From: Photobacterium pectinilyticum
Lineage (GTDB): Bacteria; Pseudomonadota; Gammaproteobacteria; Enterobacterales; Vibrionaceae
Length of the DNA stretch: 64,000 bases
Reading direction: 5' to 3'
Assembly (NCBI RefSeq): GCF_024357955.1
Contig: NZ_JANEYT010000019.1
Span: 1 to 64,000 of the forward strand
Numbering within the stretch: position 1 is the stretch's first letter; every line of letters begins with the position of its first letter. Shown piece after piece: positions 1 through 9,796 of the stretch. A program made the translations under genes and the position numbers. The notes under the pieces are model-generated. The model was given only the letters and a program-made list of their open reading frames with translations. It made no database searches and was not told the DNA's origin.

Positions 1-2
1 TC

Positions 3-68
3 ACTCAAGAAGGAAAAGCGGATCAAGTGCGATGGATCACAAATGATTTTTCAATGGGGGTCTGGTGA
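3..68 (+). CDS. C-terminal tail of an unidentified protein (partial)
   Basis: Frame 3 is open from the window edge to a TGA at 66-68. The 21 residues look like a normal protein end (basic-acidic stretch, then RWITND and FSMGVW). The other two forward frames look less protein-like. The gene begins outside the window and the tail is too short to name. The assignment rests only on residue composition. Confidence 0.3.
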   Translation, partial: TQEGKADQVRWITNDFSMGVW

Positions 69-279
69 ACGGTTACCCCAGAGGTGCCACATGTAGACTT
101 TCATGCATCCCCTTTTTTCGTACCTAGGTTAAAAAGACGGTAACTTAGCCAAGCTGAGCATTATGTGAGTGTAGGTTAATCTGACGTCTATATGAAAAAG
201 CGCCTAATTTTCAATCTCGACTTGGATTTGGTGAGCCTAACTGAGTAAGATGGCGTCTTGTTGTTAGCGGAGTAAGCCC
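69..279. other. Leader region of the HAD phosphatase gene
   Basis: About 210 bases without a plausible gene. The only clear signal is a GGAG Shine-Dalgarno at 269-272, seven bases before the ATG at 280. I see no convincing promoter boxes or hairpin. Confidence 0.4.
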
Positions 280-927
280 ATGCAGGCAGTTTGTTTTGAT
301 TTTGATGGTACGCTGGTTGATTCTGAGATTTTCCATGCGCAGAACTGGAGCCATTATTTATCGGGCTTGAATATCAACATCTCAGCCCATGACTTTTTGG
401 CTGATTTTGCTGGCGTTCCTTGGGAGATCGTCGCTAAACATTTCACTTCAATCGCTACCATACCGCATACTACTTCGACCATAGTTTCTGAAATGGAGCA
501 GTTAACCTATCAGGCTATTATAGAAAGAGGGATCCCTGCTAAAGAGGGGGCATTTGACTTGGTCAAGTCGCTCCATGGCTCACGGCCATTGGCAGTAGTT
601 ACGGGGTCGCCAAGAAAGTATGTTGAGGGTATCTTGTCCCATCTAGGCTGGTTACATTACTTCGAGCATATATTTTGCGGTGATGACGTCACACAGAACA
701 AACCAGCCCCTGAAATCTATCAATTGGCTTGTCATACCCTTGGTGTATCGGAACATCAGACTGTGGCGATTGAAGATAGCCATACCGGTGCGCAATCGGC
801 GTATTCTGCAGGGTTAAGGCTGGTGGTCGTCAACGATTTACACCCGGTGGGTGTAAACATGACCCCCTATCGCTATGACAATTTGATAGAAGCACAAGCG
901 CAACAAGCTAAATGGCTTGTCGCATAA
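280..927 (+). CDS. HAD-superfamily phosphatase, beta-phosphoglucomutase-like
   Basis: A 215-residue cytoplasmic hydrolase of the haloacid dehalogenase superfamily. Motif I is DFDGTLVDSE with the nucleophile Asp7 and the general acid/base Asp9. Motif II is TGS ending at Ser110, motif III is Lys141 in NKPAPE, and motif IV is EDS at about 165-167. The helical cap between motifs I and II (about residues 17-85) is subclass I, as in YqaB, YcjU and phosphoglycolate phosphatases. Members usually remove phosphate from small phosphorylated sugars or metabolites; the substrate cannot be read from the sequence. It has a good Shine-Dalgarno (GGAG at 269-272). The 85-base gap to the next gene, on the same strand, suggests possible cotranscription. 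Confidence 0.85.
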   Translation: MQAVCFDFDGTLVDSEIFHAQNWSHYLSGLNINISAHDFLADFAGVPWEIVAKHFTSIATIPHTTSTIVSEMEQLTYQAIIERGIPAKEGAFDLVKSLHGSRPLAVVTGSPRKYVEGILSHLGWLHYFEHIFCGDDVTQNKPAPEIYQLACHTLGVSEHQTVAIEDSHTGAQSAYSAGLRLVVVNDLHPVGVNMTPYRYDNLIEAQAQQAKWLVA

Positions 928-1012
928 AAGCTGTAACTATGCCTATGACATAGGCGAAGTATCTAAGATTCAGTAAATAGGCCAAGTTAACGGCCCAGAG
1001 AAAGGCATTGCT

Positions 1013-1279
1013 ATGCAAGATGAAGATATCATGACTGGCGATATGCTAGTCGAAACGGTTGAGAACCAACTAGAAGATGGTAACCCAATAAAGGTGAAAG
1101 AAACCTTGATGCGCTTGGTGATGACGGGTACGCCAAGAGAAGAGGCGATTCAGATGATAGCCTGTGCATTATCTATTGAAGTGTTTGATGTGGTAAAAAA
1201 TGGCGGTAGCTTCGATTTGAAACGTTATAGTGAAAATTTGGACGCGTTGCCTGATATGCCTTGGGAGTTTGAAGACTAA
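1013..1279 (+). CDS. Small conserved protein of unknown function (88 aa)
   Basis: I do not recognise a named family. The 88 residues are acidic, with no signal peptide or membrane segment. They look helical and contain a phrase resembling a small helical bundle (TGTPREEAIQMIACALSIE, residues 43-61). The protein ends in an acidic tail PWEFED. An AAAGG-like Shine-Dalgarno lies about ten bases before the ATG, and a strong terminator follows 20 bases after the stop, both of which support a real gene. It may form a short operon with the upstream phosphatase gene. Confidence 0.7.
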   Translation: MQDEDIMTGDMLVETVENQLEDGNPIKVKETLMRLVMTGTPREEAIQMIACALSIEVFDVVKNGGSFDLKRYSENLDALPDMPWEFED

Positions 1280-1300
1280 CTTTTGGTGTAGTTCACAAAA

Positions 1301-1325
1301 AAGCCGCTTAGAGCGGCTTTTTTTG
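1301..1325 (+). terminator. Rho-independent terminator after the 88-aa gene
   Basis: Perfect 8-bp stem AAGCCGCT/AGCGGCTT with a three-base loop, followed by a T run. It lies about 20 bases after the stop codon at 1279. Confidence 0.9.
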
Positions 1326-1756
1326 TTATTTGTTTGTTTTGTTTTTGTTTTTTTATGCGCAAGGGGGCTGAGATTCATAGCGAATTGTTGTTGATGCTTG
1401 AAATAGTTAAAACTGTTGCAGTTAACCGATTTAATGTCACTTTTCTTGAAAAAAACACTTGAAAACAACAATGAAACCGAGGGATTTCATTGCCTCTGGT
1501 AGTGTTTATGACTGCAAAACGGCTTTCATATTGGTTTAAATGACTGCCTATTGTGGTAAGGATAGGTAACTGGTCTGGTTTGTTTGTTATTGTTGGTTTT
1601 TTCTTGTGTGACGGAGTTCAAAAACAGTTTCTTGTGCTGTATCAGAATATAATTCCAGTTTGATTTGTTGGTTATAAGTTAAAAATTGGTCGCACATTCC
1701 AAGGTTTTTACTTTATTGTGTTTGTATCTTTTAATGAGGCAGCAAGGAAACAAAAG
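1326..1756 (+). other. Long leader of alanine dehydrogenase gene
   Basis: About 430 bases with no supportable gene. It is AT-rich, with T-rich and TTGTTT-rich stretches at 1320-1350 and 1580-1610. A leader of this length in front of ald would fit control by an Lrp/AsnC-type regulator, but I see no recognisable operator. A GTG codon at 1718 opens the ald frame early. The Shine-Dalgarno AAGGAA at 1744-1749 points instead to the ATG at 1757. Confidence 0.5.
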
Positions 1757-2872
1757 ATGATTATTGGTGTACCTAAGGAAATCAAAGTTCACGAATACCG
1801 TGTGGGTATGGTCCCAGCTTCAGTAAGCGAAGCTGTTGCTCATGGACATAAAGTATACGTTGAGACCAATGCGGGTTCTGGTATCGGCTTTAGCGATCAG
1901 GACTACATTGAAGCAGGTGCCCAGATTCTGCCGACAGCCGAAGCGGTTTTTGCAGAGTCAGAAATGATTGTAAAGGTTAAGGAGCCACAAGCCGTAGAAC
2001 GTGCCATGCTTCGTGAAGGCCAAATCCTATTTACTTACCTTCACCTTGCGCCAGACCCAGAACAAACGCATGACCTTATCAACAGCAAGGCTGTATGTAT
2101 TGCTTACGAAACGGTGACAGACGATAAAGGACGCCTGCCATTATTGGCTCCAATGTCAGAAGTGGCAGGTCGCATGTCAATTCAAGCGGGTGCACAAGCG
2201 CTTGAGAAATCAAGAGGCGGCCGCGGCATGTTGCTAGCTGGTGTACCGGGTGTAGAGCCGGCGAAAGTTGTTATCATCGGTGGTGGTGTTGTTGGTGCCA
2301 ATGCTGCTCAAATGGCGGTAGGTATGCGTGCAGATGTGGTGGTACTAGACCGTAACATCGATGTATTACGTCAGCTTGATGCTCAGTTTGGCGGCGCGGT
2401 ACAGTGTGTGTACTCGACCAAAGATGCGATTGAAAAACACGTACTGGAAGCTGATCTTGTTATTGGTGGTGTTCTGGTTGCCGGTGCTGCCGCTCCGAAA
2501 TTGGTTACAGCTGAAATGATCAAGAAGATGAAGCCAGGCGCTGCAATCGTCGACGTTGCTATTGACCAAGGTGGCTGTGTTGAAACATCTCATGCAACCA
2601 CTCACAGCGATCCTACTTACATTGTTGACGATGTTGTTCATTACTGTGTTGCGAACATGCCTGGCGCTGTTGCTCGTACGTCGACATTCGCTCTGAACAA
2701 TGTCACTCTGCCATACATACTAAAACTGGCAGATAAAGGCTACAAGGCTGCGCTGCAGGAAGACAAGCATCTGCTAAACGGTTTGAATGTATACCGTGGG
2801 CAGGTTACTTGCGAAGAAGTTTCTGAAGCATTAGATCTTGCATACATTACGCCAGAGAAAGCACTTGCTTGA
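1757..2872 (+). CDS. ald: Alanine dehydrogenase
   Basis: Catalyses the reversible NAD-dependent oxidative deamination of L-alanine to pyruvate and ammonia. With the ATG at 1757 the protein is 371 residues, the usual length for the family, and begins [10 protein letters not shown] as its relatives do. The catalytic Lys75 (VKVKEP) and His96 (YLHLAPD) are in place. The Rossmann motif [12 protein letters not shown] lies near residues 170-185, and VDVAIDQGG near 265-273 carries the conserved Asp. A Shine-Dalgarno AAGGAA seven bases upstream supports this start over the in-frame GTG at 1718. The gene is monocistronic, between a long leader and its own terminator. Confidence 0.96.
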   Translation: MIIGVPKEIKVHEYRVGMVPASVSEAVAHGHKVYVETNAGSGIGFSDQDYIEAGAQILPTAEAVFAESEMIVKVKEPQAVERAMLREGQILFTYLHLAPDPEQTHDLINSKAVCIAYETVTDDKGRLPLLAPMSEVAGRMSIQAGAQALEKSRGGRGMLLAGVPGVEPAKVVIIGGGVVGANAAQMAVGMRADVVVLDRNIDVLRQLDAQFGGAVQCVYSTKDAIEKHVLEADLVIGGVLVAGAAAPKLVTAEMIKKMKPGAAIVDVAIDQGGCVETSHATTHSDPTYIVDDVVHYCVANMPGAVARTSTFALNNVTLPYILKLADKGYKAALQEDKHLLNGLNVYRGQVTCEEVSEALDLAYITPEKALA

Positions 2873-2903
2873 TTAACATCGCTTAGATTCAATCACTGAT
2901 TCT

Positions 2904-2936
2904 AAATCCCTGCCTCGGCAGGGATTTTTTTGTTTA
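2904..2936 (+). terminator. Rho-independent terminator after ald
   Basis: An AAATCCCTGCC / GGCAGGGATTT stem with a tight loop, followed by TTTTTTGTTT, about 30 bases after the ald stop codon. Confidence 0.9.
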
Positions 2937-2942
2937 AAATCT

Positions 2943-3026
2943 GCGATAGGCGATAGGCGATAGGCGATAGGCGATAGGCGATAGGCGATAGGCGATAGGC
3001 GATAGGCGATAGGCGATAGGCGATAG
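2943..3026. repeat. Heptanucleotide tandem array (GCGATAG)12
   Basis: Twelve perfect consecutive copies of GCGATAG, followed by GC and then a run of five C. The array starts just after the ald terminator and lies outside any coding frame. No unit carries a mismatch, which suggests recent expansion by slipped-strand replication; copy number is probably variable between strains. There are no spacers, so it is not a CRISPR array. Confidence 0.98.
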
Positions 3027-3303
3027 GCCCCCCGTAAAGTAGACACGGCTGAACATTGGAGGTAAGGGATAAGGATTAACAGTGATATTAAAACAAAGAC
3101 ATACTTACTGTGAGTAATCGTTTTTACACAATGATGTCACTATTATTTGTCATCGTTGATAAACGATACTTGAAGCTTAACTTTATGAGAAAGGTTGCTT
3201 GAATAAGCAATAAATACATAATGATATATATGAGTGTCAGTTTAATTAAGCATGGGTGTAGATAAAATTAACACCACGCTATATAGCCAATAGCCAGATA
3301 TAA
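3027..3303. other. Intergenic region between heptamer array and L,D-transpeptidase gene
   Basis: About 275 AT-rich bases without a gene or strong secondary structure. A run of five C at 3027-3032 directly abuts the heptamer array. Nothing else is recognisable. Confidence 0.5.
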
Positions 3304-3331
3304 AAACAGCAGCTTGAATAAGCTGCTGTTT
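3304..3331 (-). terminator. Terminator downstream of the L,D-transpeptidase gene
   Basis: Perfect 12-bp stem AAACAGCAGCTT/AAGCTGCTGTTT with loop GAAT. On the minus strand it is followed by a T run (complement of 3302-3306) and it lies about 28 bases past the stop codon. Confidence 0.88.
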
Positions 3332-3358
3332 ATTAGACAATAATACAGGGGGAGGGAA

Positions 3359-4006
3359 TTAAGCGTGGGCGTAGATAACACTGCCACCCTTGATGATGTC
3401 GATAATTTCTCTTGAAAGATTAGTCGGCAATGCCGGACATCCCCAACTGCGGCCTAAATACCCATGGCGATTAATGAAAGACTTGGTTGCGTAATCTGCT
3501 CCGTGGATAACGATGTATCGCTTTCTTGCCTTGTCATTGATACCCGGAGTCAACCCATCAAGACGCAGTGAATAGCCATTACCGCCATAATAGGTGGTAT
3601 CTGTCAGGAAGGTCCCCAGAGACGTTTGGCGAGAGTTCACGGTGTTAGAGAACTTAGTTGCATTTTTACCACCGCTGTTAACGCCATGCGAGACGAAAGT
3701 GCGGTATAGCAATTTATTGCTCTTTAGGTCAACAACAAAGAAGCGTTCCTTCGTAGAAGGAAGGCTGTAATCAATGATAGTCAGGACGGACTTTTTACGG
3801 CCTTTAGTATTGTAATAAGCCTCGTAGGCTTCCTTAAATACTTGATAATTAATCACTCCATTTAATTTTGCTTTTTTATATACATCTTTAACTAAAATGT
3901 CAGCGTGTTGATTATTAGTATGAGGCTGACTTTTTATAACACTGGCAGTCGCCTGTAATGGCAGAATGATTAGTGCCATCACAAATAGTACGGTTAGCTT
4001 TTTCAT
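3359..4006 (-). CDS. Periplasmic L,D-transpeptidase catalytic domain protein
   Basis: A 215-residue secreted protein. A Sec signal peptide (MKKLTVLFVMALIILPLQATA) is followed by a mature domain of the L,D-transpeptidase type 2 family (PF13645-like). The catalytic signature is seen as HGADYA and then GRSWGCPALP, which holds the nucleophilic cysteine near residue 193. Earlier conserved parts include VSHGVNSGG and SLGTFLT. Such enzymes act on peptidoglycan stem peptides, forming 3-3 crosslinks or attaching or trimming ligands; which reaction applies here is not decidable. It is monocistronic with its own terminator. About 30 bases between the cleavage site and the domain are low-complexity and hydrophilic. 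Confidence 0.88.
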   Translation of the reverse strand: MKKLTVLFVMALIILPLQATASVIKSQPHTNNQHADILVKDVYKKAKLNGVINYQVFKEAYEAYYNTKGRKKSVLTIIDYSLPSTKERFFVVDLKSNKLLYRTFVSHGVNSGGKNATKFSNTVNSRQTSLGTFLTDTTYYGGNGYSLRLDGLTPGINDKARKRYIVIHGADYATKSFINRHGYLGRSWGCPALPTNLSREIIDIIKGGSVIYAHA

Positions 4007-4489
4007 TGTCCCTGTAAAATGTTCATTTTGTCGTTGTGGTTGGTTGAGGCTGACTCTAACACAAAAAAAATGACATTTGATGCTATGGGAAATGGAGGTG
4101 ATGAGAGTGATTAAAGCAAAAAAATCCTGTTTTATTGTTTGTGCTTGCTTAAAAAATAATTAATTACAAGTAATTAAAAGCGATTGTCATTTTTATATGA
4201 AATATTGTCTTAAAGGTAAAAAAATCATCCAAATATATAACTGTTACAATTGTCAATATGATAATGTGTTGTTTGTTATAGCTAAATGCTGTGTCATATT
4301 TTGAAAATAAAGAAATGTTTGTTTTTTGACTGTTTGATTGAAAATTGAGCGCTTTATCGCAATTTTTTACTCCTCTCTTTCTCCAAGCAAGCACTTCAAG
4401 AAGAAATGTTGCGTTAGAAATATCAGTTTTGTATAAGTTATATGCTTTTTTGAAATGACGATCTGCCTGTTTTTGAGGGTTTTTGGATG
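4007..4489. other. AT-rich intergenic region upstream of the L,D-transpeptidase gene
   Basis: About 480 bases. An open frame covers 4164-4517 on the minus strand, but its composition is biased (many Lys, Phe and Asn from AT richness), it has no Shine-Dalgarno and it runs through the chitinase terminator. I treat it as non-coding. Promoter signals for the L,D-transpeptidase gene must lie near 4020-4100. Confidence 0.5.
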
Positions 4490-4490
4490 A

Positions 4491-4517
4491 AAAATGCGCA
4501 GAGAAGGCCCTGCGCAT
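4491..4517 (-). terminator. Terminator downstream of the chitinase gene
   Basis: An 8-bp stem ATGCGCAG/CTGCGCAT with an eight-base loop lies 20 bases past the chitinase stop. On the minus strand the stem is followed by four T and then a mixed tail. Confidence 0.75.
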
Positions 4518-4536
4518 GATATTTATCGCTTAATGG

Positions 4537-7500
4537 TTAAATTGTACACACAGTTGACCAGCTGCCGTCGCTCCCCGGTAATGAACCACTCCACCAGTTG
4601 GCTTGGTATACCACACCGTTGTGGATGATCTTATCACCTTGGTTTGCATGGCTGGGGTTACCCCCCCAATCAGTCTGTGGCCAGTTAGGGTAAGTGTTGA
4701 TACCAGTTGTGCTACAGGTTTCGTCGCCACCCCCGTTATTGCCCCCGTCATTACCGCTGCCGATAGTGCCCAGAGGTAAATCAGGCTGCTCAGACTTGAA
4801 TGCGTAGTCCTTGCCGTTAACGTTAACGCTATAGTTGGCTGGGCCAGAGATTGGTAGGTAGTACACCATATCAAGCTCATAGGTACCGCCTGCAGGAAGG
4901 CTCTTCCAAGCCGGCAGGGTGAAGGCGACTCGGTGCATCACGCCGTCGAGGCCACCGATATTATCGGCACGGCTATGGCCTGATGCAATCACAGCCAAGC
5001 CACCACCAGATTGATCCTTGGCATTGTCAGGTGCAGATGTTGGGATATCGAACTGGAATTCAGTTCCACCAGGGATATCCTGACCTGTGTTATTGGTAAA
5101 GGTCACAGTAGGGTTGATCGGGTAGTTCTGATCGCCGACCTTAAAGCCTGATACATTGACTGCAATATCAAGTGCCTCAGTTGGGATAGCCCCAGTGGCA
5201 ACTTTGTTGCCATATGGCGTTGCAGACTTGAACTTCTCATAGATGGCTTTAGTCATGGTATTACCCATGTGGTATTCACCATTACCAGTTTTACATGCAT
5301 TCTCTGTGGTATCGATAGAAGTGCGATTGCCGTTGGCATCGAAAACGTAGCAGTTATAGTCCCCAGCAAGCTCCCAGAACATGATACCGCCGATTTCCTT
5401 GTCGATTACATAGTCTGCTTTAACATTGATGGATGCTTTATCTTCTGTTGATAAGAAGACTTTCTTGTCTGCATTCCATAGCCATGGGGCGACGGCAACG
5501 TTGTCATAGTGACGGGTATAGTTCCCCGTTAACTGATGGGCCGGGTTGTTGGCAGGGGCTAGGTTGTAAGCTGTGCTATAGCTACCGAAGATACCTTGGG
5601 CAAGGTTCATTGCATGCCACATAGGGTTTGAGCCCGCTCCCATTTCATCACCGGCAGCATTTTTGTCATGCCATAGGTTATCAATACCCTCGGCGCCGTA
5701 GCCACAGTTATTCTTTTCACCTTCCCCAGTGCCTGGTGCACACTGTGACTGGTTAGGCAGTGCCGCGCGCCCCCATAGCCCATTTTCACCACCGGTTACA
5801 CCTTGCCAGCCTCGGGTATAGTATGGAACCCCGATGTTGATACGGCCTGCTGGCATAGAACCACGGAAATAGTGGTATGCCCAATCTGTGTTTAGGTAGC
5901 CAATACCACCATAAGCGGCAGTGCCATATACGTTCCACTGTGCCAACTCAGAGTCTTTACCCGTGTCAAACAATGCTGCATTGTGACCTACGTGATCGTT
6001 CCACGCACCATGCAGGTCGTACGACATAATGTTGATGTAATCGAGGTACTTGGTGACATCAAAGTCTTCCATGCCGCGTAGCAAGTAACCAGACGAAGGT
6101 GCAGCAATAGTCAGCATGTAGTGAATGCCGTCCTGCGCAGATGCGTTATCCAGCTTCTGGCGCAATACTTTCATTAGCTCTTGATAAGAAGCCCATAAAT
6201 ACGCACGGCGAGGTTCCATAAAGGTGGTGTCATCAGGGTTACCGGCACCAGCCATAGAGGTCGGGTATTCGTAGTCGATGTCCAGACCGTCGAACTGGTA
6301 TTGGCGCATCATTTCCACTGCCGATGTGGCAAATTTCTCGATACCTGCATGATTGATAGAACCATCAGCATTGGTGGTCATCGTATAGAAACCACCGTCT
6401 GCAACACGATTGTCGTCAGCGCCGAAATGCCCACCGGTTTCAGCCCAGCCACCGATAGAGATCAGGGTCTTAACGTCATGCTTCTTCTTGTAGGTAGCAA
6501 GCGCACCAAAGTGTCCTTTGAAGCCTAAGGCTGGGTCAATATCGACGCCCGGCCATTCTTTACCTGTCGCTGGGTTGGTAGGGTCGGCAATATTACCGAC
6601 GTTCACTTTGCCATCGCTGCCAATGCTGACAAAGGCGTAGTTGATATGGGTAAGTTGATCCCATGGAATATCATTGACTAGGTAGGCTGCTTGCGGATCA
6701 TCGCCACTGCGCCAGCTTGTGAAGTAGCCGATGACACGACGTGGGTGATCGGCCCCCATTATTTCACGGCCTTGATCATCATAAATTGTACAATACGGGA
6801 CCGTGACCCCTTCAGTTTTATACAGGCCGTCTGGTCGGCAACTCTGTGTTGTTACCCCTCCATTAACGGCTAGAGATACCAAGCTAGAATCCGACGTTGC
6901 GCCAAGATTATCAGTGGCACGGGCTAAAAGGGTGATAGTGCCAGATTGAGTGGGCGTGTAGTCCAGCGTGTAGGGGGAAGTGGCAACGGTGCCGACTAAT
7001 GAGCCGTTGGCAAAAAAGTCGACCTTCTCAATAGTGCCATCGCTGTCATCAGCTGTAGAGTTAAGGGTAACTGAACCGCCAAACTCGATACTGGATACAG
7101 ACAGAGAAAGATTGACAGTTGGTTGGCTATTAGCCGTTTCCTGTACAACAACGGCGACGGATGTTTCGGATGATCCGCCTTTGTCATCGGTTACTACTGC
7201 CTTGAGTTGTTGGTTACCAGTGACGGCTGTCCAGTTAATTTGATAAGGAGGCTGGAGCGCTGACCCCAGTTTTGATGAGCCCACATAGAAGTCAACGCTT
7301 GCGACTGTCCCATCCTTGTCTGTCGCATCAGCCGCGATAGTTACAGTGTCTCCAGCAGTGAATGCTGTGTTAGCGCTAGGAGAGGTGATTGTGACGGTGG
7401 GAAGCTGGTTTGTTGCGCCAGTTGAGCAGTCATCGACAAATGACCATTCTTGGTTTGGACCTGAGTGGGCAGAAGGTGCATTCCCCTTTGTCCACCAATT

Positions 7501-7686
7501 AGCTTTATACACTTTATTTGTTTCTTGAACCTGAGCGCCCCCCGTATAAGCCACGGCGCTATTCCATGTTTCGACGGTTTCACATTCCATTGCTGCATGG
7601 GTATTCATCGCCGCCATGCATGAAACGGCGAGGGTACTGAGCTTAAGTGCCCGAGTTATCGCCTGTCCTTGTTTCAGGTGTTCCAT
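4537..7686 (-). CDS. Secreted multidomain chitinase (GH18 with two chitin-binding domains)
   Basis: A 1049-residue extracellular endochitinase. After a signal peptide ending near Ala32 (THAAM), the layout is as follows. A CBM5/12 chitin-binding domain at about 33-87 (YKANWW) is followed by two bacterial Ig-like domains at about 95-180 and 187-275, each with a DGTV/DGTI-type turn. The GH18 barrel spans about 316-825. Next comes a chitinase C-type beta domain at about 850-985, then a Gly/Asn linker and a second CBM5/12 at about 990-1049 (YQANWW). The GH18 active site [10 protein letters not shown] is intact, with acid Glu473. It hydrolyses beta-1,4-GlcNAc linkages in chitin for nutrition and surface attachment. 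Shine-Dalgarno AAGGAA precedes the ATG. It stands alone, without chitoporin or GlcNAc genes nearby. Confidence 0.95.
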   Translation of the reverse strand: MEHLKQGQAITRALKLSTLAVSCMAAMNTHAAMECETVETWNSAVAYTGGAQVQETNKVYKANWWTKGNAPSAHSGPNQEWSFVDDCSTGATNQLPTVTITSPSANTAFTAGDTVTIAADATDKDGTVASVDFYVGSSKLGSALQPPYQINWTAVTGNQQLKAVVTDDKGGSSETSVAVVVQETANSQPTVNLSLSVSSIEFGGSVTLNSTADDSDGTIEKVDFFANGSLVGTVATSPYTLDYTPTQSGTITLLARATDNLGATSDSSLVSLAVNGGVTTQSCRPDGLYKTEGVTVPYCTIYDDQGREIMGADHPRRVIGYFTSWRSGDDPQAAYLVNDIPWDQLTHINYAFVSIGSDGKVNVGNIADPTNPATGKEWPGVDIDPALGFKGHFGALATYKKKHDVKTLISIGGWAETGGHFGADDNRVADGGFYTMTTNADGSINHAGIEKFATSAVEMMRQYQFDGLDIDYEYPTSMAGAGNPDDTTFMEPRRAYLWASYQELMKVLRQKLDNASAQDGIHYMLTIAAPSSGYLLRGMEDFDVTKYLDYINIMSYDLHGAWNDHVGHNAALFDTGKDSELAQWNVYGTAAYGGIGYLNTDWAYHYFRGSMPAGRINIGVPYYTRGWQGVTGGENGLWGRAALPNQSQCAPGTGEGEKNNCGYGAEGIDNLWHDKNAAGDEMGAGSNPMWHAMNLAQGIFGSYSTAYNLAPANNPAHQLTGNYTRHYDNVAVAPWLWNADKKVFLSTEDKASINVKADYVIDKEIGGIMFWELAGDYNCYVFDANGNRTSIDTTENACKTGNGEYHMGNTMTKAIYEKFKSATPYGNKVATGAIPTEALDIAVNVSGFKVGDQNYPINPTVTFTNNTGQDIPGGTEFQFDIPTSAPDNAKDQSGGGLAVIASGHSRADNIGGLDGVMHRVAFTLPAWKSLPAGGTYELDMVYYLPISGPANYSVNVNGKDYAFKSEQPDLPLGTIGSGNDGGNNGGGDETCSTTGINTYPNWPQTDWGGNPSHANQGDKIIHNGVVYQANWWSGSLPGSDGSWSTVCTI

Positions 7687-7882
7687 TGAATATTTCCTTA
7701 ATATTGAAACGCGTTAGTTGAATTTGATTACGGCATCTTGGTCTTGTGTTGCGCCGTGAAAAAAGTATAAGAGGAATACCAAGGTTGGCAGGTGATTTTG
7801 TTATAAATCACATACTGACTCGCAAAAATATGCTTTTCTTATGTAATTTAAATAGTGTTATTTTGCACCGATAACTAAATTT
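7687..7882. other. Upstream region of the chitinase gene
   Basis: Chitinase leader. Apart from the Shine-Dalgarno AAGGAA close to the start I see no clear operator. The MITE at 7883 marks its distal edge. Confidence 0.4.
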
Positions 7883-8063
7883 TTATACCAGGCACGTTAA
7901 GACCAACCTACATCAATATTTGATCAGTCTTGCAGGTTAAAATCGCAGTTCTCTGCGTTAGATATTTTGAAATTAGAGCCACTAGTTACTGCAATATCTG
8001 CCTTGATAACAACGATTTTTCCAGTGCAAATACTTGATCAACTACTTATCCAGATTGGTATAA
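7883..8063. mobile_element. MITE-like element, full-length form (181 bp)
   Basis: Bounded by perfect 8-bp terminal inverted repeats TTATACCA (7883-7890) and TGGTATAA (8056-8063). Inner flanks (ACCTACATCAATATTTGATC on the left, TGATCAACTACTTATCCAG on the right) match those of a 52-bp element at 9848-9899. It holds no ORF. A 15-base stretch after the left repeat (7891-7905) duplicates ACCA and appears to be an insertion relative to the short copy. It is therefore probably a non-autonomous element mobilised in trans. Confidence 0.72.
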
Positions 8064-8125
8064 AGATTGGCTGATGTGAAGAGGAAATAGGACGGCATGA
8101 GGGTCTGTCGATCAGGGGGGAATGA

Positions 8126-8149
8126 AAAAAGAGCCCGTAGGCTCTTTTT
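8126..8149 (-). terminator. Terminator downstream of the UPF0319 gene
   Basis: AAAAAGAGCC/GGCTCTTTTT stem with a four-base loop, ending in T on the minus strand, 15 bases past the stop at 8164. Confidence 0.9.
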
Positions 8150-8163
8150 ACATCGCTAGGCTC

Positions 8164-8820
8164 TTATTCTTGATTGATTTTCGCCTTGAAACGCGCTCGT
8201 GTCGCTTCGTCAGCCTGTGCATACCAGTAGTCCAGCATGTTTTCGGCCACATTGCGTGTTTGCTGCTGATCGACAGGCGGTTTTGGTGATGTTGATGATG
8301 GTGTTGCGGCAGGGAGTGTGACAGGTACTACCGCAGCTGCAGTCGCTGTTGTTGCTACCGCAGCGACTTTGCCTGACTGGTTATAAACAGCAATTTCTTT
8401 TTCGAAGTCACGGCCAAGCTGTAGGCCTGATTTAGTGAGTTTGTCCTGCTCAAAGCTGACTTTTTCTCCATTGGCCGCAACCAATGAGAGCTGAGGCGAC
8501 TTATTGAACTTGCGTGCGTCTTGTGCGGTGCGCAATTTCGGTAGATCAAGCTTTAAGGCTTCATCACTGGCATCAAATTTAACCACGATAACGTCAGACT
8601 TATACAGGTAGTCATCGCCATTATTACGGAGTGAGTCAACGTAGGTAAAGGCAAACTGGTTGACACCATTTGGTAGCGTTAACGTGTCGTTACCATCTTG
8701 CTCTACGCCATTAACCAGAACAAGATCAGCTTGGTACGGGAGGTCAAGCTTAACGTCAGCAAGTGAAGAGAAGCTGATGCCGCATGCTGCAATAGCCATT
8801 AACGCGGTACGAAATTTCAT
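8164..8820 (-). CDS. UPF0319 / DUF2057 family periplasmic protein (YccT/CsgI-like)
   Basis: A 218-residue protein with a clear signal peptide (MKFRTALMAIAACGISFSSLA, mature end DVKLDLP). The beginning LDLPYQADLVLVNG is typical of UPF0319. A Pro/Thr/Ala-rich stretch at about 155-185 separates the N-terminal domain from a short helical tail (NMLDYWYAQADE). In E. coli the homologue YccT (CsgI) is a periplasmic factor that lowers curli fibre formation and lies two genes from rlmI. Here rlmI also follows, with a TSUP gene in between. The function in this organism is unknown. The internal low-complexity linker is longer than I would expect. Confidence 0.82.
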   Translation of the reverse strand: MKFRTALMAIAACGISFSSLADVKLDLPYQADLVLVNGVEQDGNDTLTLPNGVNQFAFTYVDSLRNNGDDYLYKSDVIVVKFDASDEALKLDLPKLRTAQDARKFNKSPQLSLVAANGEKVSFEQDKLTKSGLQLGRDFEKEIAVYNQSGKVAAVATTATAAAVVPVTLPAATPSSTSPKPPVDQQQTRNVAENMLDYWYAQADEATRARFKAKINQE

Positions 8821-9033
8821 AGCGGTTCCTTGAAAAACAATGTCCGAATAAGATTGTATTTATCGGTATTATCCTAGCAGTTTGTCGCTAGGAAGCTGAA
8901 TAGGGACTGAACATTGACTTTGATGCCCTGATAATACTCAATAAATTAATCGGTAAATATAACATTTTGTTCGATGTATTGGGTATATTGCTTGTATACA
9001 AAAATACGTTACTGCTATGGATAGAACTATACA

Positions 9034-9795
9034 ATGGATATGTCGTTATTGCAGGCTTGCCTGTTGATTGGAACCGGATTCTTGGCTGGGATCATCAATA
9101 CATTAGCAGGTGGTGGCTCCAACCTTACCTTACCAGCATTAATGGTCATGGGGATGCCAGCTGAAGTGGCCAATGCGACTAACCGGGTAGGGGTTGCGGT
9201 GCAAGGCCTTACGGCCTTGCTTGGCTTTCGGCGACACGGCAAGCTGGATACATCAGATACAGGCCCTATCTTATTGCCAACCATTATTGGTGGCTTACTG
9301 GGCGCGGTAGGAGCGGCATATGCGCCTTCAACGTGGATCAAGCCGCTACTGCTAGGCACCATGCTAACTATGGCGCTGGTGATTCTACTCCGCCCTTCGA
9401 TTGTTGCCCCTCCGGCGGGTAGTGAGCCCAAAAAAGTAAGAAATACCCCCAGCTCATGGTGGGGGCTTGGTTTGGCAGGCTTTTATGGTGGTTTTGTGCA
9501 AGCGGGTGTTGGTTTTGTCTTATTAGCGGCCCTAGCCGGGACGCTTCGCTATGACCTTGTGCGAGCCAATGCTTTGAAAATGTTGTGTGCCTTAGCTTTT
9601 ACATCTGTGGCTTTGGTGCTGTTTATTATTGAAGATTTGGTGTTGTGGGGACCGGGATTGATTTTGGCGGGTGGGACAATGGTGGGATCGCATGTTGCTG
9701 TGAAAATGGCTATTTCGGCTAGGCCGGAAACACTGAAGTGGTTCTTGTTCTTGATGACCCTTTGCGGCTCAGCTGCGGCAATGCTGACTGGCTAA
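9034..9795 (+). CDS. TSUP (TauE/SafE) family sulfite/anion exporter
   Basis: A 253-residue inner-membrane protein of the TauE/SafE family (PF01925). It has about eight hydrophobic segments in two halves, and the signature GxxAGxxNTLAGGGS at about 16-29 marks the first half. The second half restarts after a cytoplasmic loop at about 125-140 with GFYGGFVQAGVGFVLLAAL. Family members move sulfite, sulfonates or other organic anions; the substrate here is not known. The gene is divergent from the UPF0319 gene across 213 bases and ends in its own terminator. It occupies the place where E. coli has yccU-hspQ between yccT and rlmI. Confidence 0.86.
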   Translation: MDMSLLQACLLIGTGFLAGIINTLAGGGSNLTLPALMVMGMPAEVANATNRVGVAVQGLTALLGFRRHGKLDTSDTGPILLPTIIGGLLGAVGAAYAPSTWIKPLLLGTMLTMALVILLRPSIVAPPAGSEPKKVRNTPSSWWGLGLAGFYGGFVQAGVGFVLLAALAGTLRYDLVRANALKMLCALAFTSVALVLFIIEDLVLWGPGLILAGGTMVGSHVAVKMAISARPETLKWFLFLMTLCGSAAAMLTG

Positions 9796-9796
9796 A

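Noticed and set aside
2943-3026. CRISPR-like array
   Set aside because: Pure head-to-tail heptamers with no spacers and no cas genes.
4164-4517. 117-aa open frame on the minus strand upstream of the L,D-transpeptidase gene
   Set aside because: AT-biased composition, no Shine-Dalgarno, and overlap with the chitinase terminator.
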